DNA of 64,000 bases from NCBI RefSeq assembly GCF_004403065.1, contig NZ_SOHA01000005.1:62001-126000 (forward strand), written 5' to 3'. The DNA is from Cryobacterium cryoconiti (GTDB lineage Bacteria > Actinomycetota > Actinomycetes > Actinomycetales > Microbacteriaceae). Positions 54,222 through 63,443 of the stretch are shown here, one piece after another. Under the pieces are notes generated by a model that ran no database searches, was not told the origin of the DNA, and saw nothing but the letters and a program-made list of their open reading frames with translations. Every line of letters starts with the position of its first letter. The stretch's first letter is position 1. The position numbers and the translations under genes were made by a program.

Positions 54222-55822
54222 TGCCCCGTCCGATCACGTCGGCGTTCGAACGCCTCGGCCGCGGCATCAGCTCGTTCTCCGTCGCGCAGCGCACAGTCGC
54301 CATCATCGGGGTCGCCGTGCTCGCCCTGGGCATCGCCGCCCTCAGCATGTGGGCCACCAAACCGGCCTTCACGCCCCTGTTCTCCGGCCTCAGCGGCTCC
54401 GACGCGAGCACCATCGTCGAGCAACTCCGCACCGACGGCGTCGCCTACGAGCTCAGCGACGGCGGCGGCACCATCCTGGTTCCGCAGGAGCACGTCTACG
54501 ACGAGCGCCTCAAGGCCGCCGCGGCCGGCCTGCCGTCCTCCAGCACGAGCGGCTACGGGCTGCTCGACAGCATGGGCGTCACCTCCAGCGAGTTCCAGCA
54601 GTCGGTCACCTACAAGCGGGCGCTCGAGGGCGAGATCGCGAACACCGTCAAGGCCATGAAGGGCGTCAAGAACGCCTCGGTACGCCTGGCGATCCCCGAG
54701 GAGACCGTGTTCGCGTCGGAGCAGAGCGACCCCACGGCATCCGTCTTCGTGGAAACGGCCACCGGCAGCACCCTCAACACCGAACAGGTGCAGGCCATCG
54801 TGCACCTGACCTCCGCTTCGATCGAGGGTATGGCCCCCACCGATGTGGCCGTCATCGACTCCGCCGGCGTCGTGTTGTCGGCGGTCGGAGTGGGTGCCAC
54901 CGGTTCTGCCGACCAGCAGGCCGGCGCCTATGAGGACCGCGTGCGCGGAGCCGTGCAGGCCATGCTGGACAAGGTCGTCGGGCCCGGAAACGCCACCGTC
55001 GTGGTGGCCGCCGACATGAGCTACCAGTCGGCCCAGCGGGTCGAGGAATCCTTCACCACCCCCGAGGACGCCCCCGCCCTCAACGAGGCCGTCAAGACCG
55101 AGTCGTACTCGGGAGCCGGCGGCGCCGGCGGTGCCGCCGGGGTTCTCGGCCCGGACAACATCGCCGTTCCGGCCGCCGCCGAAGGAGACGGCACCTTCAC
55201 GTCGGAGGACACCACCAAGAACAACGCCGTCAACAAGGTCACCGAAACCCGCACCATCCCGGCCGGGGAGATCAACCGGCAGACGGTGTCCGTGGCCGTG
55301 AACGCCGACGTCGTCGGCAATCTCAACGTCGCCGACATCACCTCGCTCGTGGCCTCCGCAGCCGGCATCGACGCCCAGCGCGGCGACGCCGTCACGGTCG
55401 AGGTCGTCGGTTTCAACGGTGGCGCGGCAGCGGATGCCGCTGCCGCCCTCGCTGCGGCGGAGGCGGAGGCCGCCGCCGATCGGTTCGCCGAGATCGTGCG
55501 CATCGCCATCATCACCGCGGGAATCGTCATCACCCTCGTGCTGGGCCTCATCCTGTATGCGCGCCGTTCGCGCCGCCAGAGCCGCGAAGCGATCGAGCTC
55601 GACGAGCTGATGGAGGTGCGTCCCGCGTTGAACGCGCCCGGGATGCCTTTCCCACTGACCGCGCCGATCGCACCGATCATGATCGATCCCACGCCGACGG
55701 TGGCCTACCAGCCGCCCGCGGCCGACCGGATGCGCGTCGAGATCGATTCCCTCGCCCAGCGCGACCCTGCGAAAACAGCGGAGCTCCTGCGCGGCCTGAT
55801 GGATGACCGGCAGCCCGCATGA
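54221..55822 (+). CDS. fliF: Flagellar MS-ring protein
   Basis: 533 aa. Membrane segments near 27-46 and 425-445; the ring-building region LFSGLSGSDASTIVEQL follows the first. The C-terminal RDPAKTAELLRGLMDD binds FliG. Overlaps fliG by four bases. Confidence 0.96.
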   Translation: MPRPITSAFERLGRGISSFSVAQRTVAIIGVAVLALGIAALSMWATKPAFTPLFSGLSGSDASTIVEQLRTDGVAYELSDGGGTILVPQEHVYDERLKAAAAGLPSSSTSGYGLLDSMGVTSSEFQQSVTYKRALEGEIANTVKAMKGVKNASVRLAIPEETVFASEQSDPTASVFVETATGSTLNTEQVQAIVHLTSASIEGMAPTDVAVIDSAGVVLSAVGVGATGSADQQAGAYEDRVRGAVQAMLDKVVGPGNATVVVAADMSYQSAQRVEESFTTPEDAPALNEAVKTESYSGAGGAGGAAGVLGPDNIAVPAAAEGDGTFTSEDTTKNNAVNKVTETRTIPAGEINRQTVSVAVNADVVGNLNVADITSLVASAAGIDAQRGDAVTVEVVGFNGGAAADAAAALAAAEAEAAADRFAEIVRIAIITAGIVITLVLGLILYARRSRRQSREAIELDELMEVRPALNAPGMPFPLTAPIAPIMIDPTPTVAYQPPAADRMRVEIDSLAQRDPAKTAELLRGLMDDRQPA

Positions 55823-56838
55823 TCGACGCCCAGCCGGCCCTGACCGGCACGCAGAAGGTGGCGGTCGTTCTGATGAGCATGGAACATCAGCGTGCCACCG
55901 AGGTGATGAAGCAGTTCACCGAAGCCGAGGCGGCCGACATCGCCGCGGAAATGGTGCAGTTGCGCCGGGTCGACCCCGACGTGACCGAGACCACCGTGCT
56001 CGAGTTCCACGAACTCACGGTCAAGGGCAACCGGGCCGGCCGCGGCGGGCACGCCTACGCGATCGGCCTGCTGGAGGCATCCTTCGGAGCGGAGAAAGCC
56101 GCCGGGGTCATGGTCAAGGTGGCCTCCTCGATGGCCGGCAAGGCCTTCGAGTTCCTGGACGCCACCGAGCCGCTGCAGATCCTCACCCTGCTCGACGGCG
56201 AGCTGCCGCAGACCATCGCCCTGGTGCTGGCGCACCTGCGCCCCGGGCACGCCTCAGCCGTGCTCGGCGGACTGGACACCGATCTCCGCGCCGAGGTAGC
56301 CCAGCGCATCGCCGGCATGGGCACCACCACCCCGGAAGCCGTTCGCGTGGTCACCGAGACGCTCAAGGCCCGGGTCGGCGCCGTCTCCTCGACCCGCGAC
56401 TCCGTCGAAACGGTCGGCGGCATCCAGCCGCTGGTCGAGATCATCAACCGGGCCGATGTGGCCACCGAACGTGCCCTCCTGGAGGCCCTCGACGCGCGCG
56501 ACCCCGCGCTGGCCGAGGACGTGCGGTCACGGATGCTGACCTTCGCCGACATCGTCAAGCTCGAGAACCGTGATGTGCAGCAGGTCCTCCGCGGCATCGA
56601 CGCGGCGGTCCTGGCCATCGCCCTCAAAGGCTCGACCGACGGCGTGGTCACCACCATCCGCACCAATCTCTCCGAACGCAACCGCGAGATCCTCGACGAC
56701 GAGGTCAAGGCCCTGGCGCCCGTGCGGGTGTCGCAGGTCGAGGAGGCGCGCGCCACGATCGTGCGCGCCATCCGCGACCTCGAGGCTCAGGGCAGCATCA
56801 CCGTGCAGCGTGCCGAGGAGGACGACTATGTCGTCTAG
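55819..56838 (+). CDS. fliG: Flagellar motor switch protein FliG
   Basis: 339 aa. GTQKVAVVLMSM at the start, the middle-domain EVAQRIAGM, and the C-terminal torque-helix region FADIVKLENRDVQQVLRGID, with Arg/Glu/Asp residues for stator contact. No fliM or fliN is in the window. Overlaps fliH by 11 bases. Confidence 0.96.
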   Translation: MIDAQPALTGTQKVAVVLMSMEHQRATEVMKQFTEAEAADIAAEMVQLRRVDPDVTETTVLEFHELTVKGNRAGRGGHAYAIGLLEASFGAEKAAGVMVKVASSMAGKAFEFLDATEPLQILTLLDGELPQTIALVLAHLRPGHASAVLGGLDTDLRAEVAQRIAGMGTTTPEAVRVVTETLKARVGAVSSTRDSVETVGGIQPLVEIINRADVATERALLEALDARDPALAEDVRSRMLTFADIVKLENRDVQQVLRGIDAAVLAIALKGSTDGVVTTIRTNLSERNREILDDEVKALAPVRVSQVEEARATIVRAIRDLEAQGSITVQRAEEDDYVV

Positions 56839-57457
56839 TGCGCAGTCGATGCCGTTCTCCGCCGTGAGCTTCCCCAGCCTGCGCAACGAGCGAGGCGCCG
56901 GGGACGAGTCCTCGCGGGCCCGCGGCCACGCCGCCGGGTACACCGCGGGTCTGCGGGCGGCAGCCGCCGAAATCGACGCCCGGATCGCCCTCCACGATGC
57001 CGAGCACGCCGCTGCGATGCTGCACCAGCAGACACGGGTGGACCGGGCGGTCGCCCTCCTCGGTGCCGCCGCCGCCGCACTGCACCAGCGCACCCTCCCT
57101 GTGCTCCAGGACGTGGAGGACACCCTCGTCGCCACCGCCGTGGAACTGGCTGAAGCCATCCTCGGGCACGAACTCGGCGACACGGAGACCTCCGCCCGCG
57201 CCGCCCTGAGCCGGGCCCTGATCCCCGGCACTGACGCCATCGCCGGCAGCGGTCGCCCGCATGCGGTTCGGATGCACCCGGCCGACCTTGCCCTGATCGA
57301 CCAGATCACCCGAACGGATGCCGGCGTCGACCTCATCGCCGACGCGGGCCTCGCCCGCGGCGACGCGATCGCCGAATTCCCGGACGGGTTCCTCGACGCC
57401 CGGATCGGCACGGCCCTGGCCCGCGCGAAGGCCGCGCTCGGGAGCGCAGCCTCATGA
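56828..57457 (+). CDS. fliH: FliH-like export ATPase regulator
   Basis: 209 aa from ATG 56828. An Ala-rich helical middle (ARGHAAGYTAGLRAAAAEIDARI) and C-terminal features (AVELAEAILGHELGD, VRMHPADLALI, ADAGLARGDAIAEFPDGFLDARIGTAL) fit FliH. It binds and restrains FliI. Called by these features and position. Confidence 0.85.
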   Translation: MSSSAQSMPFSAVSFPSLRNERGAGDESSRARGHAAGYTAGLRAAAAEIDARIALHDAEHAAAMLHQQTRVDRAVALLGAAAAALHQRTLPVLQDVEDTLVATAVELAEAILGHELGDTETSARAALSRALIPGTDAIAGSGRPHAVRMHPADLALIDQITRTDAGVDLIADAGLARGDAIAEFPDGFLDARIGTALARAKAALGSAAS

Positions 57458-58827
57458 CTCTGCTGCAGACCCCGTCCGCCTCCGCCACGGCCACTGCTAC
57501 CCGCGCTCCGGGCTGGCGCCCGCAGGCCGGGAAAATCCGTTCCGCGGTGGCCGCGTCCCGGCCCGAACGGGTCGGCGTGGTGTCCTCGATCGTCGGACTC
57601 GGCCTCGAGGTGCGCGGGCTGAACTCCGCGATCGGCGATCTCGTCACGGTCGGCGACGGCGGGGAGGTCGACGCCGAGGTCGTCGCCACGACGCGCGACG
57701 GCATCCGGTGCATGCCCCTCGGCCGGATGACCGGCATCCGGGTCGGAGCCCCCGTGCGCTCCGGCGGAGCCCCGCACCTCGTCCCCACCGGTGCGGGCCT
57801 GTTCGGACGCGTCATCGACGGTCTGGGTCGTCCCATCGACGGTAAGGGGCCACTGATCGTCGAACGGTTCGTCGGCATCGATCACGACAGCCCGTCGGCC
57901 ATGGCCCGCGCCCGGATCCTGGAACCGCTGCAGCTCGGCGTGCGTGTGCTCGACACCCTCACCACCGTCGGCAAGGGGCAGCGGATGGGCCTGTTCGCCG
58001 GTTCCGGCGTGGGCAAGTCCTCGCTGCTGTCGATGATCGCCCGCGGCACCGAAGCGGAGGTGTCGGTGATCGCCCTGGTGGGGGAGCGCGGCCGTGAAGT
58101 GCGTGAATTCCTGGAGGACGACCTCGGCCCTGCCGGGCTCGCCCGCTCGATCGTGGTCGTGTCCACCTCCGACGAACCGGCGATGATGCGCCTGCGGGCC
58201 GCCTTCCTGGCCACCCGGATCGCGGAGTCCTTCCGCGACGACGGCGCCGACGTCATGCTGATGATGGATTCGCTCACCCGGGTGGCGATGGCGCAGCGGG
58301 AGATCGGGCTGTCGGTGGGCGAGCCCCCGGCCACCCGAGGCTATCCGCCGTCGACCTTCTCCCTGCTCGCCCGACTGCTCGAGCGGGCCGGCACCGACGA
58401 AACCGGGTCGATCACGGGCATCTACACGGTGCTCGTCGACGGCGACGACCACAACGAGCCCATCGCGGATGCCGCCCGTTCGATTCTGGACGGACACGTC
58501 GTCCTCGACCGCAAACTGGCCGTCCTCGGCCATTTCCCATCCGTCGACGCGCTCTCCTCGATTTCCCGGGTGGCGTACCGGGTCAACAGCCCCGCGCAGA
58601 ACCAGGTCGCCGGACTGCTGCGCCGGGTGCTCGCCGCCCGCCGCAACGCGCAGGACCTGCTCGACGTGGGGGCCTACCGCCGGGGCACCAACCCGCTGGT
58701 CGACGCGGCAGTCGACCATGAGGGCGCCATCAACGCATTCCTCCAGCAGCGCATGGACGACCAGACCTCATCCCGGCACGCCTGGGACCACCTGACCACA
58801 CTCACTCGAACGCTGGGGGCCCTCTGA
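57454..58827 (+). CDS. fliI: Flagellum-specific ATPase
   Basis: 457 aa. F1-beta-like fold: P-loop GLFAGSGVGKSS (about 180-191), ALVGERGREVREF, DSLTRVAMAQREIGL and EPPATRGYPPSTFSLL. Powers unfolding of export substrates. Overlaps fliH by ATGA. Confidence 0.97.
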   Translation: MTLLQTPSASATATATRAPGWRPQAGKIRSAVAASRPERVGVVSSIVGLGLEVRGLNSAIGDLVTVGDGGEVDAEVVATTRDGIRCMPLGRMTGIRVGAPVRSGGAPHLVPTGAGLFGRVIDGLGRPIDGKGPLIVERFVGIDHDSPSAMARARILEPLQLGVRVLDTLTTVGKGQRMGLFAGSGVGKSSLLSMIARGTEAEVSVIALVGERGREVREFLEDDLGPAGLARSIVVVSTSDEPAMMRLRAAFLATRIAESFRDDGADVMLMMDSLTRVAMAQREIGLSVGEPPATRGYPPSTFSLLARLLERAGTDETGSITGIYTVLVDGDDHNEPIADAARSILDGHVVLDRKLAVLGHFPSVDALSSISRVAYRVNSPAQNQVAGLLRRVLAARRNAQDLLDVGAYRRGTNPLVDAAVDHEGAINAFLQQRMDDQTSSRHAWDHLTTLTRTLGAL

Positions 58828-59267
58828 TGGCACGCACTTTCGCTCTCGCCGGCCTGTTGCGCCTGCGGCATCTGCAACAGGACCAGGCGGCCGGAGACCT
58901 GGCAGCGGCCAACGCCGTCGCCCAGGCGAACGCGGCCCGACGCGCGGATGCCCGGGCAGGCCTCCAGCGGATGCCCAGCACAGCGAACGGAGCCGACATG
59001 CTCTCCACCATCGCCGCGGCCCGCGCCTCGGCCCGCAGCATGCTCGCCGACATGGAGGCTCTCGGCCGCAACTACCAGGTTGCCGTGGGCGAGGCACAGG
59101 TCGCCTTTGATGCGACACGAGCCGACTCGGTGCGGCTCGAAAAGCTCGAGGGGCGGCACGGAGCCCTGGTCGTCGCCGAGGATCTGCACCGGGAACAGAC
59201 CGTGCTCGACGAGATCGCCGGGGCGGGCTGGCACCGTAACCGTTCAGTGGACGGTGGCCCGCGATGA
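58827..59267 (+). CDS. fliJ: FliJ-like export protein
   Basis: 146 aa, predicted long antiparallel coiled coil (heptads throughout, LEGRHGALVVAEDLHREQTVLDEIAGAGW at the end). Place between fliI and fliK, plus coiled-coil character, supports FliJ, which links FliI to the export gate. Confidence 0.8.
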   Translation: MARTFALAGLLRLRHLQQDQAAGDLAAANAVAQANAARRADARAGLQRMPSTANGADMLSTIAAARASARSMLADMEALGRNYQVAVGEAQVAFDATRADSVRLEKLEGRHGALVVAEDLHREQTVLDEIAGAGWHRNRSVDGGPR

Positions 59268-59905
59268 CGATGATCGCGGCGATGAGCCGGGTCAGCGAGA
59301 TCCAGGCGACGCTGGTGCAGCTCTCGGCCGGGGCGAGCTCCCAGAAGACGGCTGCGACGACGACAGCGGCGTCGGCGAACACCTTCGCCGACGCTCTCGC
59401 CACCGCGTCGAGCGCTGCCTCGGGTGCCGCCGCCGTCACGCCGGCGGCCCCGTCGACCGGCGGTGCCACCGGCACCGACGTTGTCGACGGCGCGAAGAAG
59501 TACCTCGGTGTGCCCTACGTCTTCGGCGGCGAAGACGCCAGCGGCATGGATTGCTCCGGGCTCGTGCAGACCGTGTATGCCGAACTCGGCATAGACGTGC
59601 CGCGTCTCGTCTCCGGACAGATGAAGATCGGCACCGAGGTCGGCTCCCTCGCCGAGGCCAGGCCCGGCGACCTCATCGTCACTGCTGGTGGCGACCACAT
59701 CCTGATCTACGCCGGCGACAACAAGGTCATCCACGCCCCCTACGAGGGACGCACGGTCTCCCTGGTCGAGGCCTACATGGACGACTCCGAGATCACCACC
59801 ATCCGCCGCGTGATCCCGGATGCTCCGGCAGCCCCCGCAAGCACGGCCGCCGGCAGCCAGCTCAGCGCCGCACTGGCCTCCTTCATGAACGGAGCAGCCC
59901 GGTGA
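59264..59905 (+). CDS. NlpC/P60 peptidoglycan hydrolase in the flagellar operon
   Basis: 213 aa. Residues 1-75 are helical and Ala/Thr-rich with no clear signal peptide; about 76-185 form an NlpC/P60 domain with catalytic Cys in MDCSGLVQTVY, His in GGDHILIYAG and a second His in VIHAP. It likely cuts cell-wall peptide links so that the rod can pass, the job FlgJ does in other bacteria. Export may be through the flagellar system itself, since no Sec signal is visible. Confidence 0.88.
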   Translation: MTMIAAMSRVSEIQATLVQLSAGASSQKTAATTTAASANTFADALATASSAASGAAAVTPAAPSTGGATGTDVVDGAKKYLGVPYVFGGEDASGMDCSGLVQTVYAELGIDVPRLVSGQMKIGTEVGSLAEARPGDLIVTAGGDHILIYAGDNKVIHAPYEGRTVSLVEAYMDDSEITTIRRVIPDAPAAPASTAAGSQLSAALASFMNGAAR

Positions 59906-61167
59906 ACGCCCTGCTCGGCCGGATGGCCGCCACGATGCCGGCGGGCCCGGCCCACGCCGTCGCGCCGGCTCCCCGCACCGGCCGCTCCGACACGTCCGGC
60001 GTGTCCGGAGCGGGGTCGTTCGCCGCTGTGCTGCAGGGCACGCTCGACGCCGCACCGGCCGAGAGGCCGGCTGTGCCTGCCGAGAAGCCCGCCGGGCCGG
60101 CCGAGCCGACGACGGATGCGGGGACGGACCGCGTTCTCGACGCAGGTTCTGTCGCGGGGGAGCCAGAACCGGGCACCGAGCCGGGCACGGAGCCGCAGTC
60201 GGTGCAGAACCTTGCGGCGCACCCGCTGACCGCCCTGCTCGCGCCCGCCGGAACGGCTCTGTCGGCGATGTTGTCCGGCACCGGCACCGGCACCGGCACG
60301 GTCGTGGCGGATCCTGCCGCGGCCGACGCCGGGACGGTTCCTGTGTCCGCCGCCGCTTCTGCCCTCGAGGGCGCGGCTCCCGCCGCCGGCATTTCGAGTG
60401 CCGTCCCCGGTGCCGTCCCGGGTGCCGTCCCGAGTACAGTCCAGGGAACTCCCGCGACGCCCGCCGCCGGGGGACCGGCGACCGTGCCTGCCGCCCTGCC
60501 CGGCTCCGCCGAGCAGCTCGGGACCGCGCCGGTCGTGTCCACGTCGTCGCCCGCCGCACTGCCGGCCTCGGCCGTCTCCGCCGGAGCCGCGCGGCCCGGG
60601 CCCGGCGACCCGGTCACCCTCCGGCCCGCGGACTCCGCCACCGACGTGACGGCCCCCGTCGCCCTGCTCGTCCCGGTCGGCACTCCGGCACCGGCTGCGG
60701 CGCCCGTCGCCGGCATTCCGGCACCGGCGGCGGTCGTTCCCACCCCGCACGTTCCCCTCACCGGCCAGGTCTCCCGCCCCCTGTTCACCCTGGTGGGTGC
60801 GGCCAACGGCGACCATGTGATGACCATCAGCGTCAGCCCCGACAACCTGGGACCGGTCACCGTGCGCGCCCATGTGAGCGGTGACGGCATCCGGGTCGAG
60901 CTGTTCGCCCCCACCGACCTGGCCCGGGACGCGCTCCGTGCCATCCTGCCGGACCTGCGCCGGGATCTGACCGGCGGCGGGCTGAACGCCCAGCTCACCC
61001 TGTCGGCCGACGACCAGGCGTCCGACTCCGCCGCGCAGTGGCACGACCGCACCGGTGCCGGGCGTGATCGGGAAGCCGGGGAAACCCGACCCGACGCATC
61101 CGCTGCCGGTACCCGGACCGCCGTGCTGCGGACCGCCGGCTCGCACACCATCGACGTCTTCGCCTGA
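59902..61167 (+). CDS. fliK: Flagellar hook-length control protein
   Basis: 421 aa from GTG 59902 (GTGA overlap). Long Ala/Pro/Thr-rich ruler region (about 20-295) with Gly-Thr and VPGAVPGAVP repeats, then the folded C-terminal domain SVSPDNLGPVTVRAHVSGDGIRVELFAP (about 308-335), which signals the export switch. Overlaps the hydrolase gene. Confidence 0.9.
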   Translation: MNALLGRMAATMPAGPAHAVAPAPRTGRSDTSGVSGAGSFAAVLQGTLDAAPAERPAVPAEKPAGPAEPTTDAGTDRVLDAGSVAGEPEPGTEPGTEPQSVQNLAAHPLTALLAPAGTALSAMLSGTGTGTGTVVADPAAADAGTVPVSAAASALEGAAPAAGISSAVPGAVPGAVPSTVQGTPATPAAGGPATVPAALPGSAEQLGTAPVVSTSSPAALPASAVSAGAARPGPGDPVTLRPADSATDVTAPVALLVPVGTPAPAAAPVAGIPAPAAVVPTPHVPLTGQVSRPLFTLVGAANGDHVMTISVSPDNLGPVTVRAHVSGDGIRVELFAPTDLARDALRAILPDLRRDLTGGGLNAQLTLSADDQASDSAAQWHDRTGAGRDREAGETRPDASAAGTRTAVLRTAGSHTIDVFA

Positions 61168-61222
61168 CCCGCACACCCTGACCCGCAGCCCCCGACCCGC
61201 CACCACCAGAAGAGAGAACCTT

Positions 61223-61708
61223 GTGACCATCGACGCAGTGGCAGCAGCCGCCCCGGCCGGGATGTACTCGACCACTCCCGTGCGCACCCCGAAACAGTCC
61301 CTGGACTCCGAGGCCTTCATGTCGCTGCTGGTGACCCAGCTGCGCAACCAGGACCCCAGCTCTCCCATGGACACCAACCAGATGATCTCGCAGACCACGC
61401 AGCTGGCCATGATGGAGAAGATGGCGGCGCTGTCGACCACCGCCGACGAGAACTTCTCCCTGCAGATGCGCGTCGCCGCGGCCGCACTGGTCGGCCAGGA
61501 CGTCACCTACACCCGGGCCGACGGCACGACCGGCACCGGCACCGCATCGAGTGTCTCCTATGCCGGGGCCGTGCCCCAGGTCACCGTGGGCGGCACGACC
61601 ATCGCGCTCGACCTGGTGACCGGCGTCACCTCCGGCACCACGCCCGGCGTCACGCCCGGCGTCACGCCCGGCGTCACCTCCGGCACCGCTCCCGGCCTCT
61701 CCGCGTAA
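61223..61708 (+). CDS. flgD: Flagellar hook-capping protein
   Basis: 161 aa from GTG 61223 (AGAGAGAA upstream). The N-terminal LDSEAFMSLLVTQLRNQDPSSPMDTNQMISQTTQLAMMEKM is the family hallmark. The C-terminal hook-scaffold domain is shortened and ends in a run of GVTPGVTPGVT from a 12-base tandem repeat (61642-61677). Confidence 0.93.
   Translation: MTIDAVAAAAPAGMYSTTPVRTPKQSLDSEAFMSLLVTQLRNQDPSSPMDTNQMISQTTQLAMMEKMAALSTTADENFSLQMRVAAAALVGQDVTYTRADGTTGTGTASSVSYAGAVPQVTVGGTTIALDLVTGVTSGTTPGVTPGVTPGVTSGTAPGLSA
61642..61677. repeat. 12-bp tandem repeat at the flgD 3' end
   Basis: Three exact copies of GCCCGGCGTCAC, in frame. Confidence 0.9.
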
Positions 61709-61753
61709 ATCCTGCTTCTCCGCCCGTCTCGCATCCACCGAAAGGCAGCACCC

Positions 61754-62926
61754 ATGCTTCGCTCCCTGTACTCCGGAATCTCCGGCCTCCGTTCGCACCA
61801 GACCATGCTCGACGTCACCGGCAACAACATCGCCAACGTCAACACCACGGCGTTCAAGGCGTCCGCCGTTCAGTTCCAGGACACCCTGTCGCAGCTCAAG
61901 CAGGGTGCCGGCGGACCGCAGGCGGAGGTCGGCGGCACAAACCCGGCCCAGATCGGACTCGGCGTGCAGGTGGCCGGCATCTCGACCAATTTCTCCCAGG
62001 GCTCCGCGCAGTCGACGGGTCGGGCCACCGACGTCGCAATCTCCGGTGACGGGTTCTTCGTCACCCAACTCGGCGGCGAGACGCTGTACAGCCGTGCGGG
62101 CGCCTTCGACTTCGACGCCGAGGGTCGCCTGGTCTCGCCGGACGGCGCGATCGTGCAGGGCTGGAACGGCGTCAACGGACAAATCAACGAGGGTGGCCCG
62201 GTGGGCAACATCACTCTGCCGCTGCAGGCCATGATCCCCGCAGCAGCGACGAACACGGCGACCATGGTGGGCAACCTGCCGGCCGACGCCGCGGCAGGGG
62301 AATCCCTCGTGCGCGACATCAAGATCTACGACGCTGTGGGCGCCGCGCGCACGCTCTCCCTGACCTTCACCCGCTCGGGCTCCGGTTGGGACGTCGCCGG
62401 CAGCGACGGAATCGGCACCGGTTCCACCGCCCTGACGCTCGACGCGGCGGGAAACCTCACGCCGACCGGAGCGCTGACGGTGAACGGGGTCAACGTCGAC
62501 CTGACCGAGCTGACCGGACAGGCCGGTCTCACCACGGCGACCGCCAGCAGCCAGAACGGCTCCGCCGCCGGAACGCTGCAGTCGTTCACGCTCGGCAAGG
62601 ACGGCACCCTGGTGGGCCTGTTCAGCAACGGAAGCCAGGCATCCATCGCCCGCATCGCCCTCGCGACCTTCACCAACCCGGGTGGCCTGGAGAAGGCCGG
62701 CTCGTCGGCCTACCGGGCCACGTTCAACTCGGGGAACGCTGCCCTCGGCGCCCCCGGCGACGGCGGCTTCGGCTCGCTCAGCGGCGGAACCCTGGAAATG
62801 TCCAACGTGGACCTGTCGCAGGAGTTCACCAATCTGATCGTCGCCCAGCGCGGCTTCCAGGCGAACGCGCGCATCATCACCACCTCCGACGAGGTGCTTC
62901 AGGAGCTCACCAACCTGAAGCGGTAG
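61754..62926 (+). CDS. flgE: Flagellar hook protein
   Basis: 390 aa from ATG 61754 (GAAAGG upstream). LRSLYSGISGLRSHQTMLDVTGNNIANVNTTAFKAS at the start, SGDGFFVTQ near 100, and VDLSQEFTNLIVAQRGFQANARIITTSDEVLQELTNLKR at the end. Last flagellar gene here. The expected neighbours (flbD, motAB, fliL, fliM, fliN) do not follow. Confidence 0.96.
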   Translation: MLRSLYSGISGLRSHQTMLDVTGNNIANVNTTAFKASAVQFQDTLSQLKQGAGGPQAEVGGTNPAQIGLGVQVAGISTNFSQGSAQSTGRATDVAISGDGFFVTQLGGETLYSRAGAFDFDAEGRLVSPDGAIVQGWNGVNGQINEGGPVGNITLPLQAMIPAAATNTATMVGNLPADAAAGESLVRDIKIYDAVGAARTLSLTFTRSGSGWDVAGSDGIGTGSTALTLDAAGNLTPTGALTVNGVNVDLTELTGQAGLTTATASSQNGSAAGTLQSFTLGKDGTLVGLFSNGSQASIARIALATFTNPGGLEKAGSSAYRATFNSGNAALGAPGDGGFGSLSGGTLEMSNVDLSQEFTNLIVAQRGFQANARIITTSDEVLQELTNLKR

Positions 62927-63017
62927 CCGCCGGGCGGATGATCAGCGTCGGCATCGTGTCAGGCGCCAGATTTCTGCGCGCATACTGGAATGACCGACGT
63001 TCAACTGAGGAGCAAAG

Positions 63018-63368
63018 ATGCAAATCCTGGTCAACACCGACAACAACATCAAGGGCACGGAAACCATCCGCCAGGAGGTTGAATCGTCGGTCGAAACGGT
63101 CCTGGCCCGGTTCGACTCCCGGTTGACGCGAGTGGTGGTTCACCTCAGCGACCAGAGTGCCGGCCGGGAGACGACCGACGACATCCGTTGCGTGCTCGAG
63201 GCGCGTCCCGCCGGAGGGAATCCGCTCGCGGCAACCGGCAATGCGGAGAGCGTGAACGCGGCCGTCAACGGGGCACTCCACAAGCTGGTCAGCGTTCTCG
63301 AGACCGAATTCGGTCGGTTGGACGAACACAAGGGTGCCTCTGCCATGGGTGACGAGCCCATGCCGTGA
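63018..63368 (+). CDS. HPF/RaiA-like ribosome-associated protein (short form)
   Basis: 116 aa from ATG 63018 (TGAGGAG upstream). ILVNTDNNIKGTETIRQEVESSVETVLARF resembles the N-terminal beta-alpha fold of hibernation-promoting factors, without the long C-terminal dimerisation domain. A role on idle ribosomes is inferred from family only. Confidence 0.65.
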   Translation: MQILVNTDNNIKGTETIRQEVESSVETVLARFDSRLTRVVVHLSDQSAGRETTDDIRCVLEARPAGGNPLAATGNAESVNAAVNGALHKLVSVLETEFGRLDEHKGASAMGDEPMP

Positions 63369-63443
63369 ACCGGCGGCCGGCACGGTAAAGTTGGCGGTCC
63401 GCCTCGCCCGGGGCTTGAACCCCCACCCGAGAGGACGGCCGCA

